A DNA stretch of 64,000 nucleotides from Bacteroidota bacterium (lineage in GTDB: Bacteria; Bacteroidota; Bacteroidia; Chitinophagales; Saprospiraceae). Location: NCBI GenBank assembly GCA_017857395.1, contig JAFMDF010000010.1, forward strand, positions 1 through 64,000, given 5' to 3'. The notes below the pieces were generated by a model. That model did no database searches, was not told where the DNA came from, and saw only the letters and a list, made by a program, of their open reading frames with translations. Shown piece by piece: positions 8,042 through 18,813 of the stretch (position 1 is its first letter; the number at the start of each line of letters is the position of its first letter). A program made the translations under genes and the position numbers.

Positions 8042-8620
8042 ATGTCTGGACAACAAACAGCGATGAAAATGGATAATCTCGAACAATTCATACGAGACAA
8101 CCGAGAAGAGTTTGACACGGCCGTTCCAAGTTTGAAAATTTGGGCGGAATTGGACAAACAATTACCTCAACCACAAGAAAAAACTGAAGCTAAGCGGATT
8201 TCTATCCGACGCTTCTTGAGCATAGCAGCAGCGGTGACTTTATTAATCGGCTTTGGAGTAGGTATTGGTTTTTCTTTATCTCCTAGCCCTGACCAAAGTG
8301 CCGTCACGTTGAGTGATTTGTCTCCAGAATATGCAGAAGTAGAACAATATTATGCAACGCAAGTCAATAGCCAATTAGCAAGATTGGCTAGTTATAAGGC
8401 AACTACACCAGAGATGCAGGCAGATTTAGCAGAGTTAGATCAATGGATGCAGGATTTGCAAAAGGAACTATCAATCGTTCCTAAAAGTAAGGAAGAAGCG
8501 GTGGTGAATGACATCATCGACCTTTATAAAACTAAAGTGGCCATTTTAGGAAAATTATTAGAAAGTATTCAATCAAGTAATCAAAAAAACAGTAATCAGC
8601 ATGAAACCGTGGATATATAA
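8042..8620 (+). CDS. Probable anti-sigma factor / sigma-associated membrane protein
   Basis: Directly downstream of the ECF sigma gene; single TM segment ISIRRFLSIAAAVTLLIGFGVGIGF. Confidence 0.65.
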   Translation: MSGQQTAMKMDNLEQFIRDNREEFDTAVPSLKIWAELDKQLPQPQEKTEAKRISIRRFLSIAAAVTLLIGFGVGIGFSLSPSPDQSAVTLSDLSPEYAEVEQYYATQVNSQLARLASYKATTPEMQADLAELDQWMQDLQKELSIVPKSKEEAVVNDIIDLYKTKVAILGKLLESIQSSNQKNSNQHETVDI

Positions 8621-9728
8621 ACATCTGCTAGTCCTAGTCCTTGTGGGACTGGGCAGCGCCACTACCTTCGCCGCCGATGGGCGAGAAGAATTTACTAAGA
8701 CCATAAAAAAAGAATTTGACATTAGTAAGAATGGAGAAATAGGTATCTCTAATCAATTTGGAAAAATAGAAATAAATACTTGGAATAAAGACAGAGCAAA
8801 GTTTTCGATTGTTATCTCTGTAAGAACGAGCTCAGAAGATAGAGCACAAGAAATATTTGATAGAATTGACGTTGATTTTTCTAATGGAAGTGATTACGTG
8901 AAGGCGGTTACGGAAATTGAATCACAGAAAAGTAAATGGGGTTGGAATGGCTGGAATGGCAATAATAACGCTGATTTTGCTATCAACTATGAAGTTTATC
9001 TCCCTAAAACTGTTGCTTTAGATATTGAAAATAGACACGGTAATACGTACATCGCTGAGATGTCAGGAAATGCCGAACTAGACATTGCACATGGTAATAT
9101 TACCGCAGATGGCTTTACAGGATCACTAGAGTTTGAAATGGCACATGGAAATGGTACCGTCATTATGGCGAACAGTTTGGATGCCGATATTAGCCATAGT
9201 AATATTCGCTTCAAGAAATTGGGTAATGTACAATTGGAAACTGCTCATTGTCAGATTGATTTAGGCGATGCGAAGAAAATAAGACTAGATTCTAGACATA
9301 CTAATTTTGAAATGGGAGACATTGAAGAATTAAGAGTAGATAGCCGACATGACCATTTTGAAATAGACGCAGTTAAATCTGTTTTCTCAGAATCGTCCCA
9401 TAGCACTTATGAAATAGATAAATTATCCGTTGCCGCAGATTTTGATTGCCAACACGGAGGGGCTTATATTGATTATCTGGAGAAAGGATTTGATGAAATC
9501 ATTTTATCAGGTTCTCATGCAGGCTTTAAAATCAGAATGGACGAATCCGCAGCTTTTGATTTAGATGCTTATGCGTCTCATGCAGGTATTCGCTATCCTA
9601 TGGATATGGATATTTCCTACGAAAAAGATAAAAATAATGCCCATGAAGTGAGAGGAAAAAGAGGTGGTAGTGGCAATGCTGGAAAAATACGAGCTAGGCT
9701 AGCACATGGGAGTTTAAGAATACGGTAA
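8601..9728 (+). CDS. Exported DUF4097-like beta-solenoid protein
   Basis: Signal peptide; repetitive beta pattern (ADISHSNIRFKKL...VQLETAHCQIDLGDAKKIRLDSRHTNFEMGD). Confidence 0.65.
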   Translation: MKPWIYKHLLVLVLVGLGSATTFAADGREEFTKTIKKEFDISKNGEIGISNQFGKIEINTWNKDRAKFSIVISVRTSSEDRAQEIFDRIDVDFSNGSDYVKAVTEIESQKSKWGWNGWNGNNNADFAINYEVYLPKTVALDIENRHGNTYIAEMSGNAELDIAHGNITADGFTGSLEFEMAHGNGTVIMANSLDADISHSNIRFKKLGNVQLETAHCQIDLGDAKKIRLDSRHTNFEMGDIEELRVDSRHDHFEIDAVKSVFSESSHSTYEIDKLSVAADFDCQHGGAYIDYLEKGFDEIILSGSHAGFKIRMDESAAFDLDAYASHAGIRYPMDMDISYEKDKNNAHEVRGKRGGSGNAGKIRARLAHGSLRIR

Positions 9729-10055
9729 GCAATTTCAAATTTTCAATTTTTAGTAACAATTTTCAAATGGAACAAGTCTTAAGCACCTATTGTACAATTG
9801 TATAACCTCTTAGTTTTCAGTAATAAACTGGTTCTTTTCTTTAAATTTTAAATTTACGAATTGAAAATTAAAAATTGTGTATTCCGTTTATCTATAAAAT
9901 AAGCCGATTCGTAGAATCTAGTTTAATAAATAGTTAAAATAGTAGATATTTGAGTCAAAGAAGCCACCAACACCAAATAGTATAAAATACCAATTAAGAA
10001 ATCACTTTTTAGTGTAAAAATTTTTCATACTAATCCGACTGAAAGTTTTTATGAG

Positions 10056-10081
10056 GCCGTTCCAATGGGAACGGCTTTTTT
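10056..10081 (+). terminator. Rho-independent terminator-like hairpin
   Basis: gccgttccaatgggaacggc + tttttt. Confidence 0.75.
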
Positions 10082-10152
10082 GTTACAGGATGACAAGATT
10101 TTTCAGGATTTACGGGTTGTCATCCATAGTGAGTGCATCTCAAATTGTCATT

Positions 10153-10223
10153 CGTAGCTTGGGCATTCCTGCCCGAGTAATGTCGCTTACCTTATGTGTT
10201 CGGGCAGGAATGCCCAAGCTACG
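10153..10223. repeat. GTAG-type REP pair (BIME-like)
   Basis: cgtagcttgggcattcctgcccga and its exact reverse complement; inner hairpin gggca-ttcc-tgccc. Confidence 0.8.
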
Positions 10224-10420
10224 GTTCTGAAGTAAACGCATCCGTCGGCAATCTCCTCAAAATAGCACTTTCTCAAAAATTTACAGAAAAAACAATCTAC
10301 TACTACTAGCAATTAGTATCTTTGTCAAAATTGATTAGCTTGTTGGTTGAAATCAAATAGAATTGATAATAGTAAATCACCAATCTACTAATCACTAATC
10401 AACAAATCACCATTTCAAAA

Positions 10421-11050
10421 ATGCTGCAAACCAATCAACTCCAGTTTTCTTATACGGGCGCACAAACAATGACTTTCCCTGATTTTACTTGTAAAAAAGG
10501 GGAACAATGGTTGCTATTAGGACAATCAGGAAGCGGTAAGACGACGCTACTTCATTTATTAGGTGGATTATTGTCGCCAACTAAAGGAGAAGTCAAAGTA
10601 GGTGAAACTTCCTTAAAATCGTTATCTACTGCTGCTTTGGATAAATTTAGAGGAAAGCATATTGGCATTATTTTTCAAAAAACGCATTTTGTGCGGTCTT
10701 TGACGGTACAGGAAAATTTGATTTTAGCACAGCAATTAGCAGGCGTAGCTATTAATAAAACTAGAATCTCGGACTTATTAAATCGGTTGAATGTGGGGCA
10801 TAAGTTACATGCCAAGACGAATGAATTAAGTCAAGGAGAACAACAACGAGTTGCTATTGCTAGAGCGATTGTCAATCAACCAGAAGTTATTTTAGCAGAT
10901 GAACCGACTTCTGCTTTGGATGATGAAAATTGTGAAGAAGTGATTCAATTATTGGAGGAACAAGCCGCCGCCGTTGGGGCGACTTTGTTGGTGGTGACGC
11001 ATGATGGACGGTTGAAGGAACGATTTGAGAAGCAAATTGTAATTGAGTGA
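10421..11050 (+). CDS. ABC transporter ATP-binding protein (LolD/MacB-like)
   Basis: GQSGSGKTTLLHLLGG Walker A; LSQGEQQRVAIARAIVNQPEVILADEPTSALD signature. Confidence 0.92.
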   Translation: MLQTNQLQFSYTGAQTMTFPDFTCKKGEQWLLLGQSGSGKTTLLHLLGGLLSPTKGEVKVGETSLKSLSTAALDKFRGKHIGIIFQKTHFVRSLTVQENLILAQQLAGVAINKTRISDLLNRLNVGHKLHAKTNELSQGEQQRVAIARAIVNQPEVILADEPTSALDDENCEEVIQLLEEQAAAVGATLLVVTHDGRLKERFEKQIVIE

Positions 11051-11152
11051 TGAATTATAAGTGGTGAGTGATAAGTTTACTCAATACAACATATAACGTT
11101 TCCGAAACCTATATTTTTAAATTTCACATTTTCAATTTTAGATTTATAACGT

Positions 11153-12550
11153 ATGAATCTTTTTAAACTAAGCTGGAAAAATCTTATCAATAATCCGTTA
11201 TCCATGACGCTAAGTCTAGTGCTATTTGCATTAGGCGTAGGATTGATTTCGTTATTATTGATTTTAAATAAGCAATTAGAAGACCAGTTTGAAAAAAACT
11301 TAGCGGGAATTAATCTAGTAGTTGGGGCAAAAGGAAGTCCGCTACAATTGATTTTATCTAGTATGTATCATATTGATTCGCCTACGGGAAATATTCCGAT
11401 TAAAAGCGCCAAGGCATTGATGAATCCTAAACATCCTTTGATTGGACAGGCGATTCCTTTGTCAATGGGTGATAGTCACCAGGGATATAGAATCATTGGC
11501 AGTACGTATGATTTATTTGGCTTGTATAATGGCGAAATAGGGGAGGGGAAACTTTGGTCAAAAGACATGGAAGTAACCATTGGCGCAACGGTAGCAGATA
11601 AATTGGGTTTAGGAGTAGGTGATGGCTTTTACAGTTCTCATGGTTTAATTATAGACGATAACCTAGTGCATGATGATGCACCTCAATTTAAAGTAGCAGG
11701 CATTTTTAAGCCGACAGGCTCGGTTTTAGACCAACTAATCTTAACCAACACGCAAAGTATTTGGAAAGTGCACGATTCGCATGCGCATGAAGAAGGCGAA
11801 AGTGAAGAAGGGCACGCAGAGGACGACCATGAAGGACATGACCATGAAGAGAGTCAGCAGTCAGCAGTTGGCAGTACACAGGACGATAATCATGATCATG
11901 ATGACCATGAAGGACATGATCATAGTAATCACGACGACCATGACCACGCAGCAGCAGATACTCCCAAAGTCGCACCGACGAATGAATCTCTAATCACTAA
12001 TGCCGATCAAAGCATTACCTCTTTATTGATTAAATTTAAATCGAATAATTACCGCACCTTAAATATGCAGCGGAATATCAATGAAAATACAGATATGCAA
12101 GCCGCAACGCCTGCTTTTGAAATCAATCGCTTGTATTCCATGATGGGAACTGGAACGGATGCCTTACAAATGCTCGCTTATGTGATTGTTTTTGTATCTG
12201 GGTTGAGTATCTTTATTTCTTTATTTTCTTCGCTGAGAGAGCGGAAATACGAATTGGCACTAATGCGAGTTATGGGGTCTTCTCCTACTAAAATATTTGC
12301 CTTGATTGTTTTAGAAGGATTGATATTAGCTGTTTTAGGTTATTTAATTGGTATTGCTTTAAGTCATATAGGGATGGAAGTCTTAGCTAAATATATGTCA
12401 GATGCTTATCGCTATTCTTTTTCTGGTGCTTTATTTTTAAAAGAAGAAATCTATCTATTATTTGGTGCTTTGGGGATTGGTTTTATTGCAGCTATTATTC
12501 CTGCTATTCAGGCTAAGAATACGGATATTTCACGGACATTAGGGAAATAG
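11153..12550 (+). CDS. FtsX-like ABC permease with His/Asp-rich extracytoplasmic loop
   Basis: FtsX topology with C-terminal ISLFSSLRERKYELALMRVMG; internal HDHDDHEGHDHSNHDDHDH loop; follows the ATPase gene. Confidence 0.9.
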   Translation: MNLFKLSWKNLINNPLSMTLSLVLFALGVGLISLLLILNKQLEDQFEKNLAGINLVVGAKGSPLQLILSSMYHIDSPTGNIPIKSAKALMNPKHPLIGQAIPLSMGDSHQGYRIIGSTYDLFGLYNGEIGEGKLWSKDMEVTIGATVADKLGLGVGDGFYSSHGLIIDDNLVHDDAPQFKVAGIFKPTGSVLDQLILTNTQSIWKVHDSHAHEEGESEEGHAEDDHEGHDHEESQQSAVGSTQDDNHDHDDHEGHDHSNHDDHDHAAADTPKVAPTNESLITNADQSITSLLIKFKSNNYRTLNMQRNINENTDMQAATPAFEINRLYSMMGTGTDALQMLAYVIVFVSGLSIFISLFSSLRERKYELALMRVMGSSPTKIFALIVLEGLILAVLGYLIGIALSHIGMEVLAKYMSDAYRYSFSGALFLKEEIYLLFGALGIGFIAAIIPAIQAKNTDISRTLGK

Positions 12551-12946
12551 CGATAATTTCTAGCTTCAATTGTACATCTAAATTTTGTCTTCGTATAACT
12601 CTGTGTAACAATTACATGTAAAGAATTATTCCACAGAGATTCCGAGACAGACACAGAGGTACTCAGAGAAAAATAGACAAATGTATTACACTAGATTTTT
12701 TGTGATTCATAACTAGTTGCCTGTCTATCGATTTTTTTATTTGAATGATGAACTATAAATGATGAATTGGAAATTAAGTCTAGAAAAAAGCTTTTGCGTA
12801 ATCTAACCTATTTAAATATAAAGAATCAGGCTATTTCAGCAGTCAAATTTTCGAATTTATCGTTCATCATTTATAGTTTCTCGTTTAACAATTATTCCAG
12901 CATTTTTTTTTAGTTTTACCTTCTTAAAATTTGAACCCAAATTTGA

Positions 12947-15900
12947 ATGAGCTATATAAAACTGGAATATCCCATATTAGTGCAAAATATCCCTGCAAAT
13001 GATAAGCCGAATTATCATTTGAAGCCTCTTTTTGTGCCTAGTCCAGTTGTGTCTAATAGGCGATTTGAATCAGCTGCAAGAAAATTACAAGATGCTTTAG
13101 CCAATCGACTAAAAGGTTTTGAGCTTAACTCAGAAAATACGGAGCAATTACTTTGGTATGCTTTTAATCCAACTTTAAAGTTTTCCACGCCCATTCTTCG
13201 ATTCCCTATCGGTCGACAGTATTTTGATGGCGCTGTAAGTGTAGTAGAATTTGACTTAAAAGGGATGACTTTTATTTGTTTGCCTTCTTTCCAGCATTTT
13301 ATGTTTATCGCTAGGGTGAATAATACAGATAAAACGAATATTAAAGATGCTGTAGAAAGCGCAGTTATTAAATATTTAAAAGCAGAAAGGATCGCCTTAC
13401 AGGAAGACCTTGATTTTACGGAATATTACGCTGTAAAAGGCGCTTTTGTCACCACCATTTCTCAAAGTATAAAAATAAAACAAGGTGCATTTAAAGTAGA
13501 AAAATCGACGGATTCTTTATTCTTTGACAGTTTAGCACCCAGTTCAGATTTTGATGGTGGAACGGAAATTGAAAAAGTCGGGACTGATTTATTGCGAAAA
13601 TATCCAGACAAATTACTACGTGCTTTTCAAAGAGAAAATTTAGTTCAACGTTTATTTAATACCCTCTATCATTCAGAAAACACGCCCATTGTATTAGTTG
13701 GCAAAGAAGGAGTTGGTAAACATAGTTTATTAAATGAAGCCATCTTTCGCTATCGACATTCCTATAAAAATAGAAATATAGAGCAATTACAAAGCGTTTG
13801 GCATATTGATCCTACTCGTATTATTGCAGGGATGAGTATTGTTGGATGGTGGCAAAAACGCTTTGAAGCCATTATAAAATTTGCGCAGGAGCGCCGTAAA
13901 GACATCGTTAAAAATTATACAGCAGATAAAATTGTATTTGACAACATTGTCGCCTTACAACGGATTGGAAAATCTGCCCAAAATAACATGACTTTAAGTG
14001 ATGTCTTAAAGCCCTATTTAGAAAAAAGGAAATTGCAAATTATTCTAATTGCCACACCTGAAGAGTGGAAAATTGTACAAGAAAAAGACCGAAGTTTTGC
14101 CGACTTATTTCAAGTCTTACGTATTCCTGAGGTAACGTACGAAACAGCGGTAAAGATTGTCTTAGCACAACGCAAACAATTAGAATTAGCTTATGATGGT
14201 AATATTTCTATTCAAGCCATTCATCGCTTATTTACCATTCAGCGAAATTATTTAAAAAATAAAGCTTTGCCCGGTAGCGTCATGAAATTGCTACGGCAAT
14301 TAGTGACTAAATATAAATCGAGCCCAGTAGATTTGCCAGAAGTAAGAGAAGAATTCCAAAACTTTAGTGGTTTAGAAGAATCTATTTTTGATACGGCTTA
14401 TTCTTTTGAAAAACAGGAAGTTAGGAAAAAAATAAGCGCTTCTTTAGTAGGACAGCCCGAAGCAGTGGACACTTTAGCCAACGTTATTCATACCATTAAA
14501 GCTAAACTCGCCAATCCCACTAAACCGTTGGGGTCTTTTATGTTTATTGGGCCAACAGGCGTTGGAAAAACGCAAGCGGCAAAAGTGCTTTGTAAGTATT
14601 TGATGGGCGACGAAAAGCATTTGATGCGGTTTGATATGAATGAGTATATCGATGAAAGCGCTGTTCATAGATTGATTGGAGATTATTATAATCCAGAAGG
14701 GCAATTAACTGGAAAAGTGAGGTATAATCCTTTTGGTATTTTATTACTAGATGAGATTGAAAAAGCACATCCCAAAGTACACGATTTATTATTACAAGTA
14801 TTAGATGATGGTCGATTAACCGATAGTATTGGCAGAACCGTAGATTTTACCAATACTATCATTATTATGACTTCTAATGTCGGTGCTAGGGCAGTCTCTT
14901 CCCAATTAGGTTTTGGGCAAAACCTGGACAATGATGCTGCCATTTACCGAAAATCAGTAGCAGATATGTTTCGCCCTGAATTTGTCAATCGGATTGACCG
15001 CATTGTTATCTTTAAACCACTCGAATTAGAACATATTCTCAATATTGCTCGACTGCAAATCAAAGAATTACTGCAAAGAGATGGTTTTGTTAGGCGGTCA
15101 ACTATTTTAAATATTTCTCAAGAAGCGCTAGAATGGGTTGCTAAACGTGGCTATGATGCACGGATGGGTGGTCGGGCGCTCAAACGACAAATAGAACGAG
15201 ATTTAACGGCGCTTTCTGCGGAGCAATTGGTGTCTACTTATAGCGACCAACCTATTTTGTTTGATATTTTTTATGATGGTACTAAATTAGTCCCCAAAAT
15301 AGCTACCCTTGAATTTGTAGACAATATTGAAGATGACTGGCTGCCAGAAACACCTGATGAACGACAAGGTAGGCGGTTTTATGGGCAATTATTGCGGCGG
15401 ATTGAACGCATTGAGCAACAAATTAGTCGTAAAGAACAGGCCGAAGAACAAAGTGATTTGATTGTTATTGGTAATAATAAAGGCGACCAATTAAATTGGC
15501 AACATTACGATTTTAAAAATAGATTGCTAGAAGTCAAAGAGCGGGTGCAAACGATGTTGTTAGGGTATCGAGACCGAAATTTTGACGAAGCTCCAGCGAT
15601 ACCATTTAGATTAAAACGTATCAAAAATAGTAGCTTTAATTATTCCAGTAATAGCGGCGATAAAGCTTATCGAAAAATGGTCAAAGACCAACTTTTTCAG
15701 CAAGAAGGTTTGCAAGAAGTTATTGAATATTATCGCCACGCAGCCGCTCAATTTGATAGCTTAAGCACTGAATTTCTTGATAATTTTCTGAATGTCTTTT
15801 TATTAGAATTAGCGGCCAAAGGATTTATGAAAGGGGCGACAGAGCAAGTGGTTTTTTACCTCGAAACAGGCATTATTGGGCTTGGAAAAAATGAGATGGA

Positions 15901-16252
15901 CTATCTTTTTTCACATTATGAAAAAGTCTTTGAATTTTTAGATATTCGTACTATCCAGAACAAACAAGCAGGTACGCTGACTATAGAGGGTTATTCCCTT
16001 TATGATTTATTCAAAGAAGAACAAGGTATTCACATGTTCCGAGCCGTTCAAGGCAGTATGATTCCAATTAAGTTAAGGATTGAAAAAACAGGGAAGGAAG
16101 TCGTCAAACATCAAACATTGAAAGTTATTCGAGTCTATAGTGAAACTACGTTAACGGATGTAAGAACAGGTTTTTCTAATAGTATCGCCATTACGCCTGA
16201 AGAATTTAAGTTGTTGCTTTATGCGGGGGTGAGAAAACGATGGGGGTATTAA
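12947..16252 (+). CDS. Clp/Hsp100-like double AAA+ ATPase with atypical N- and C-terminal domains
   Basis: D2: GPTGVGKTQAAKVL, LLDEIEKAHPKVHDLLLQVLDDGRLTDSIGRTVDF, GYDARMGGRALKRQIERDL; D1 Walker A GKEGVGKHS. Confidence 0.85.
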   Translation: MSYIKLEYPILVQNIPANDKPNYHLKPLFVPSPVVSNRRFESAARKLQDALANRLKGFELNSENTEQLLWYAFNPTLKFSTPILRFPIGRQYFDGAVSVVEFDLKGMTFICLPSFQHFMFIARVNNTDKTNIKDAVESAVIKYLKAERIALQEDLDFTEYYAVKGAFVTTISQSIKIKQGAFKVEKSTDSLFFDSLAPSSDFDGGTEIEKVGTDLLRKYPDKLLRAFQRENLVQRLFNTLYHSENTPIVLVGKEGVGKHSLLNEAIFRYRHSYKNRNIEQLQSVWHIDPTRIIAGMSIVGWWQKRFEAIIKFAQERRKDIVKNYTADKIVFDNIVALQRIGKSAQNNMTLSDVLKPYLEKRKLQIILIATPEEWKIVQEKDRSFADLFQVLRIPEVTYETAVKIVLAQRKQLELAYDGNISIQAIHRLFTIQRNYLKNKALPGSVMKLLRQLVTKYKSSPVDLPEVREEFQNFSGLEESIFDTAYSFEKQEVRKKISASLVGQPEAVDTLANVIHTIKAKLANPTKPLGSFMFIGPTGVGKTQAAKVLCKYLMGDEKHLMRFDMNEYIDESAVHRLIGDYYNPEGQLTGKVRYNPFGILLLDEIEKAHPKVHDLLLQVLDDGRLTDSIGRTVDFTNTIIIMTSNVGARAVSSQLGFGQNLDNDAAIYRKSVADMFRPEFVNRIDRIVIFKPLELEHILNIARLQIKELLQRDGFVRRSTILNISQEALEWVAKRGYDARMGGRALKRQIERDLTALSAEQLVSTYSDQPILFDIFYDGTKLVPKIATLEFVDNIEDDWLPETPDERQGRRFYGQLLRRIERIEQQISRKEQAEEQSDLIVIGNNKGDQLNWQHYDFKNRLLEVKERVQTMLLGYRDRNFDEAPAIPFRLKRIKNSSFNYSSNSGDKAYRKMVKDQLFQQEGLQEVIEYYRHAAAQFDSLSTEFLDNFLNVFLLELAAKGFMKGATEQVVFYLETGIIGLGKNEMDYLFSHYEKVFEFLDIRTIQNKQAGTLTIEGYSLYDLFKEEQGIHMFRAVQGSMIPIKLRIEKTGKEVVKHQTLKVIRVYSETTLTDVRTGFSNSIAITPEEFKLLLYAGVRKRWGY

Positions 16253-16434
16253 TATAAAATTTTCAGACACTTATTATGACTATCAAACCATTAACGCTAT
16301 TTTGATAAAGGATAAATCTTTTTCAGTACTGCTTCGATATTCGTATCGTGATATTTCTATCAAAATTAACTTTTATTACACAGCCCAACATTTCTATCAA
16401 ATAGTTGCTTCGTTTGGTTCGCCATACTCCTCAA

Positions 16435-17655
16435 TTATTTTCCTTTCACCCGATTCCACAAATCACTAAAAACACCACTGCGGTCCTCAAAATCTCTAGT
16501 TTCAAAAGCATTGACACCACCTTGTCCATCAGGCACAATCGTAAACTTAAACACATAATCTTCGGGTTGAGCAGGACGTTCCTTGGTTGTACCATACCGC
16601 AAGTCCCCAATCTGTAAAGTATCACCGTTCATGGGGGTAACAGTATAATATCCATCTGAAAACCATTGTAAGATTTGAATATCAGTGTCTTCTTTATAGA
16701 CATCCACTAAATCGTGATTTTTCGGTGTTTTATAAAACTGGTAAACCTTTGGCTGTTTGTCTAACAAAGAATACGAACCATAATAATAACCAGCCTTTGT
16801 TTCCGCTACGCCTTGCCAGAGAATATTATTAAATATAGAAGGCCCTGTTCTAAATCTTTGAAAGTCGATATTTTCTGCTTGTAAGGATTGTTTGAAGACT
16901 TTATCTATTCTCTGTTTATTAAAAACCGTAAATAATAAATAAGCACTACTTAGAATAATGCCTAGCCCATTTAAATAACGGCGCATCCCTTTATCTCGTT
17001 TATAAAAAGAAGCAGCAATGAGGCAAGTTAAAAAAGGAACGGTATAAATTGGATCCGCTACAGAAATGGTATTGAATGCCACTCGATAGTCGGAAAAGGG
17101 CGCAAATAACTGCGTTCCGTAAGCAGTAAAAGCATCTAGCAATGGATGGGTGAAAATTGACCAGAAAAATAGCCAAGTCCAGTCTTTTCTAGTGGCATTG
17201 ATAGGCGGTAGTTCTTTAGTGAGGTAAGTTTTAGCTAGACGAACCATGCTCCAAATGCCCAATCCTGCAGAAATACCTATCAGTATATAATTATAATCAC
17301 CACCAATTACTTTAGTTGCCAAATTGAGAATAAAGGCAGCAAAGGCAGTAAATAGTAAGGTAGAGAGAAAGACCAGTCCTTTATAAAATTTATTTTGATA
17401 CAACCCACTTTGATAGAGTTTATCAACCAAATAGCCAAATAAAAAAGGAGTCGTTACTGCAAAAAAGATAGAATGAGAGATGCCTCTATGAAAAGCCAAA
17501 GCTTGCATATCTGTCATCATGAAATTTCCTAAAACATCTAAATCAGGAATAGTACCACCTACAGCACCCCATAGCATGGCTCGATTGCCTATTTTTTTTC
17601 CTAATACAACTTCACCACAAGCAGCACCTAATACAATTTGAGTTAACGAATCCAT
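16435..17655 (-). CDS. Membrane-bound metal-dependent hydrolase (YdjM-like)
   Basis: MDSLTQIVLGAACGEVVLGKKIGNRAMLWGAVGGTIPDLDVL; HRGISHS; HPLLDAFTAYGTQLF. Confidence 0.88.
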   Translation of the reverse strand: MDSLTQIVLGAACGEVVLGKKIGNRAMLWGAVGGTIPDLDVLGNFMMTDMQALAFHRGISHSIFFAVTTPFLFGYLVDKLYQSGLYQNKFYKGLVFLSTLLFTAFAAFILNLATKVIGGDYNYILIGISAGLGIWSMVRLAKTYLTKELPPINATRKDWTWLFFWSIFTHPLLDAFTAYGTQLFAPFSDYRVAFNTISVADPIYTVPFLTCLIAASFYKRDKGMRRYLNGLGIILSSAYLLFTVFNKQRIDKVFKQSLQAENIDFQRFRTGPSIFNNILWQGVAETKAGYYYGSYSLLDKQPKVYQFYKTPKNHDLVDVYKEDTDIQILQWFSDGYYTVTPMNGDTLQIGDLRYGTTKERPAQPEDYVFKFTIVPDGQGGVNAFETRDFEDRSGVFSDLWNRVKGK

Positions 17656-17823
17656 GAATAATTTTCAATTTATGATTTTCAATTTTTCAATTTGGTTTTG
17701 AGGGCGTTGACTTTTATAGAATGGCATCTTGTTAACAACCTTTTTTATTATCTTTTGTGTCTACTAGTTTAATTAACAAGCAATTGAAGACAAGGTTCGA
17801 TAGAAATCTGAAAACTAAAATTT

Positions 17824-18813
17824 TTAAATTGGAATTTGAAAATTGCCCAGTGTTTCTTCAATAATAGCATCTAAAAAATCACTTAACTCCCAACCCATTG
17901 CGGCTACTTGTTGGGGAATAAAACTTTGTTCTGTCATGCCTGGTATCGTATTAATCTCTAAAAAATGGAAAATTCCATCAATCAAAATATAATCGACTCG
18001 ACACATTCCTTTGCAATTCAATAACTCATAGATCTCTTTAGTTCTATGCTGACATTGTAGCGTAAGTGCATCTGAAATTTCGGCAGGTGTGATTTCTTCA
18101 CTTTCATTTTCGTACTTTGCGCTATAATCAAAAAACTCATTTTCTGTACGAATTTCTGTAATGGGCATCACTATAACCTCTTTTCCTTTTCTAAAAATAC
18201 CATTGGAAAATTCTTGCCCTTCCATAAATTGTTCAATAATCACCTCATCATCGAATTGGAAAGCTTTTTTGGTAGATGTTTGGATACAATTTTCATCAGG
18301 AACTTTGGTGATGCCATAACTACTACCATTTTTGTTAGGTTTGACAAATAGCGGAAAACCCATACTTTTAATATCATCTACATCAATGGGTTGGCCTCGT
18401 CTTAATAATCTAGAATCTGCCATTGGAATACCATAAGGTCTTAAAAAGTCCTTGGTACGTTGTTTATTAAAAGTCAAGGCACTTACAAAATGGTCACATC
18501 CTGTACAAGGAATTCCTAATAATTCAAAATAGCCTAAGATACTACCGCTTTCGGCTGGATGACCATGTAGCATCAAAAAAACTAAATCAAACGTAAGCTT
18601 TTTTTTGTTGATTAATAGAGAGAAGTCATTCATGTCTAATTGAACACCAGTTGCTTGTTCTATGAATTGCTTCCCATTTAATTCAATAAGGTAACGATTA
18701 TATTTATGCGAGTTGAGATATTTTTCAACCGTCTTTGCGCTTTTTAAGGAAACACCTCTTTCTGCTACATTTCCGCCAGTTAGGATGGCAATATTTAATT
18801 TTTCCGCTTTCAA
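17824..18813 (-). CDS. ddl: D-alanine--D-alanine ligase
   Basis: ATP-grasp fold: LMLHGHPAESGSILGYFELLGIPCTG; FVKPNKNGSSYGITKV; FLEINTIPGMTEQSFIPQQ. Confidence 0.85.
   Translation of the reverse strand: MKAEKLNIAILTGGNVAERGVSLKSAKTVEKYLNSHKYNRYLIELNGKQFIEQATGVQLDMNDFSLLINKKKLTFDLVFLMLHGHPAESGSILGYFELLGIPCTGCDHFVSALTFNKQRTKDFLRPYGIPMADSRLLRRGQPIDVDDIKSMGFPLFVKPNKNGSSYGITKVPDENCIQTSTKKAFQFDDEVIIEQFMEGQEFSNGIFRKGKEVIVMPITEIRTENEFFDYSAKYENESEEITPAEISDALTLQCQHRTKEIYELLNCKGMCRVDYILIDGIFHFLEINTIPGMTEQSFIPQQVAAMGWELSDFLDAIIEETLGNFQIPI

Noticed and set aside
11706-11975. Antisense and alternate-frame ORFs over the His-rich loop
   Set aside because: Low-complexity artefact of GAC/CAT repeats.
14474-14943. 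Antisense ORFs within the Clp-like gene
   Set aside because: Fully contained in a strongly conserved AAA+ coding frame.
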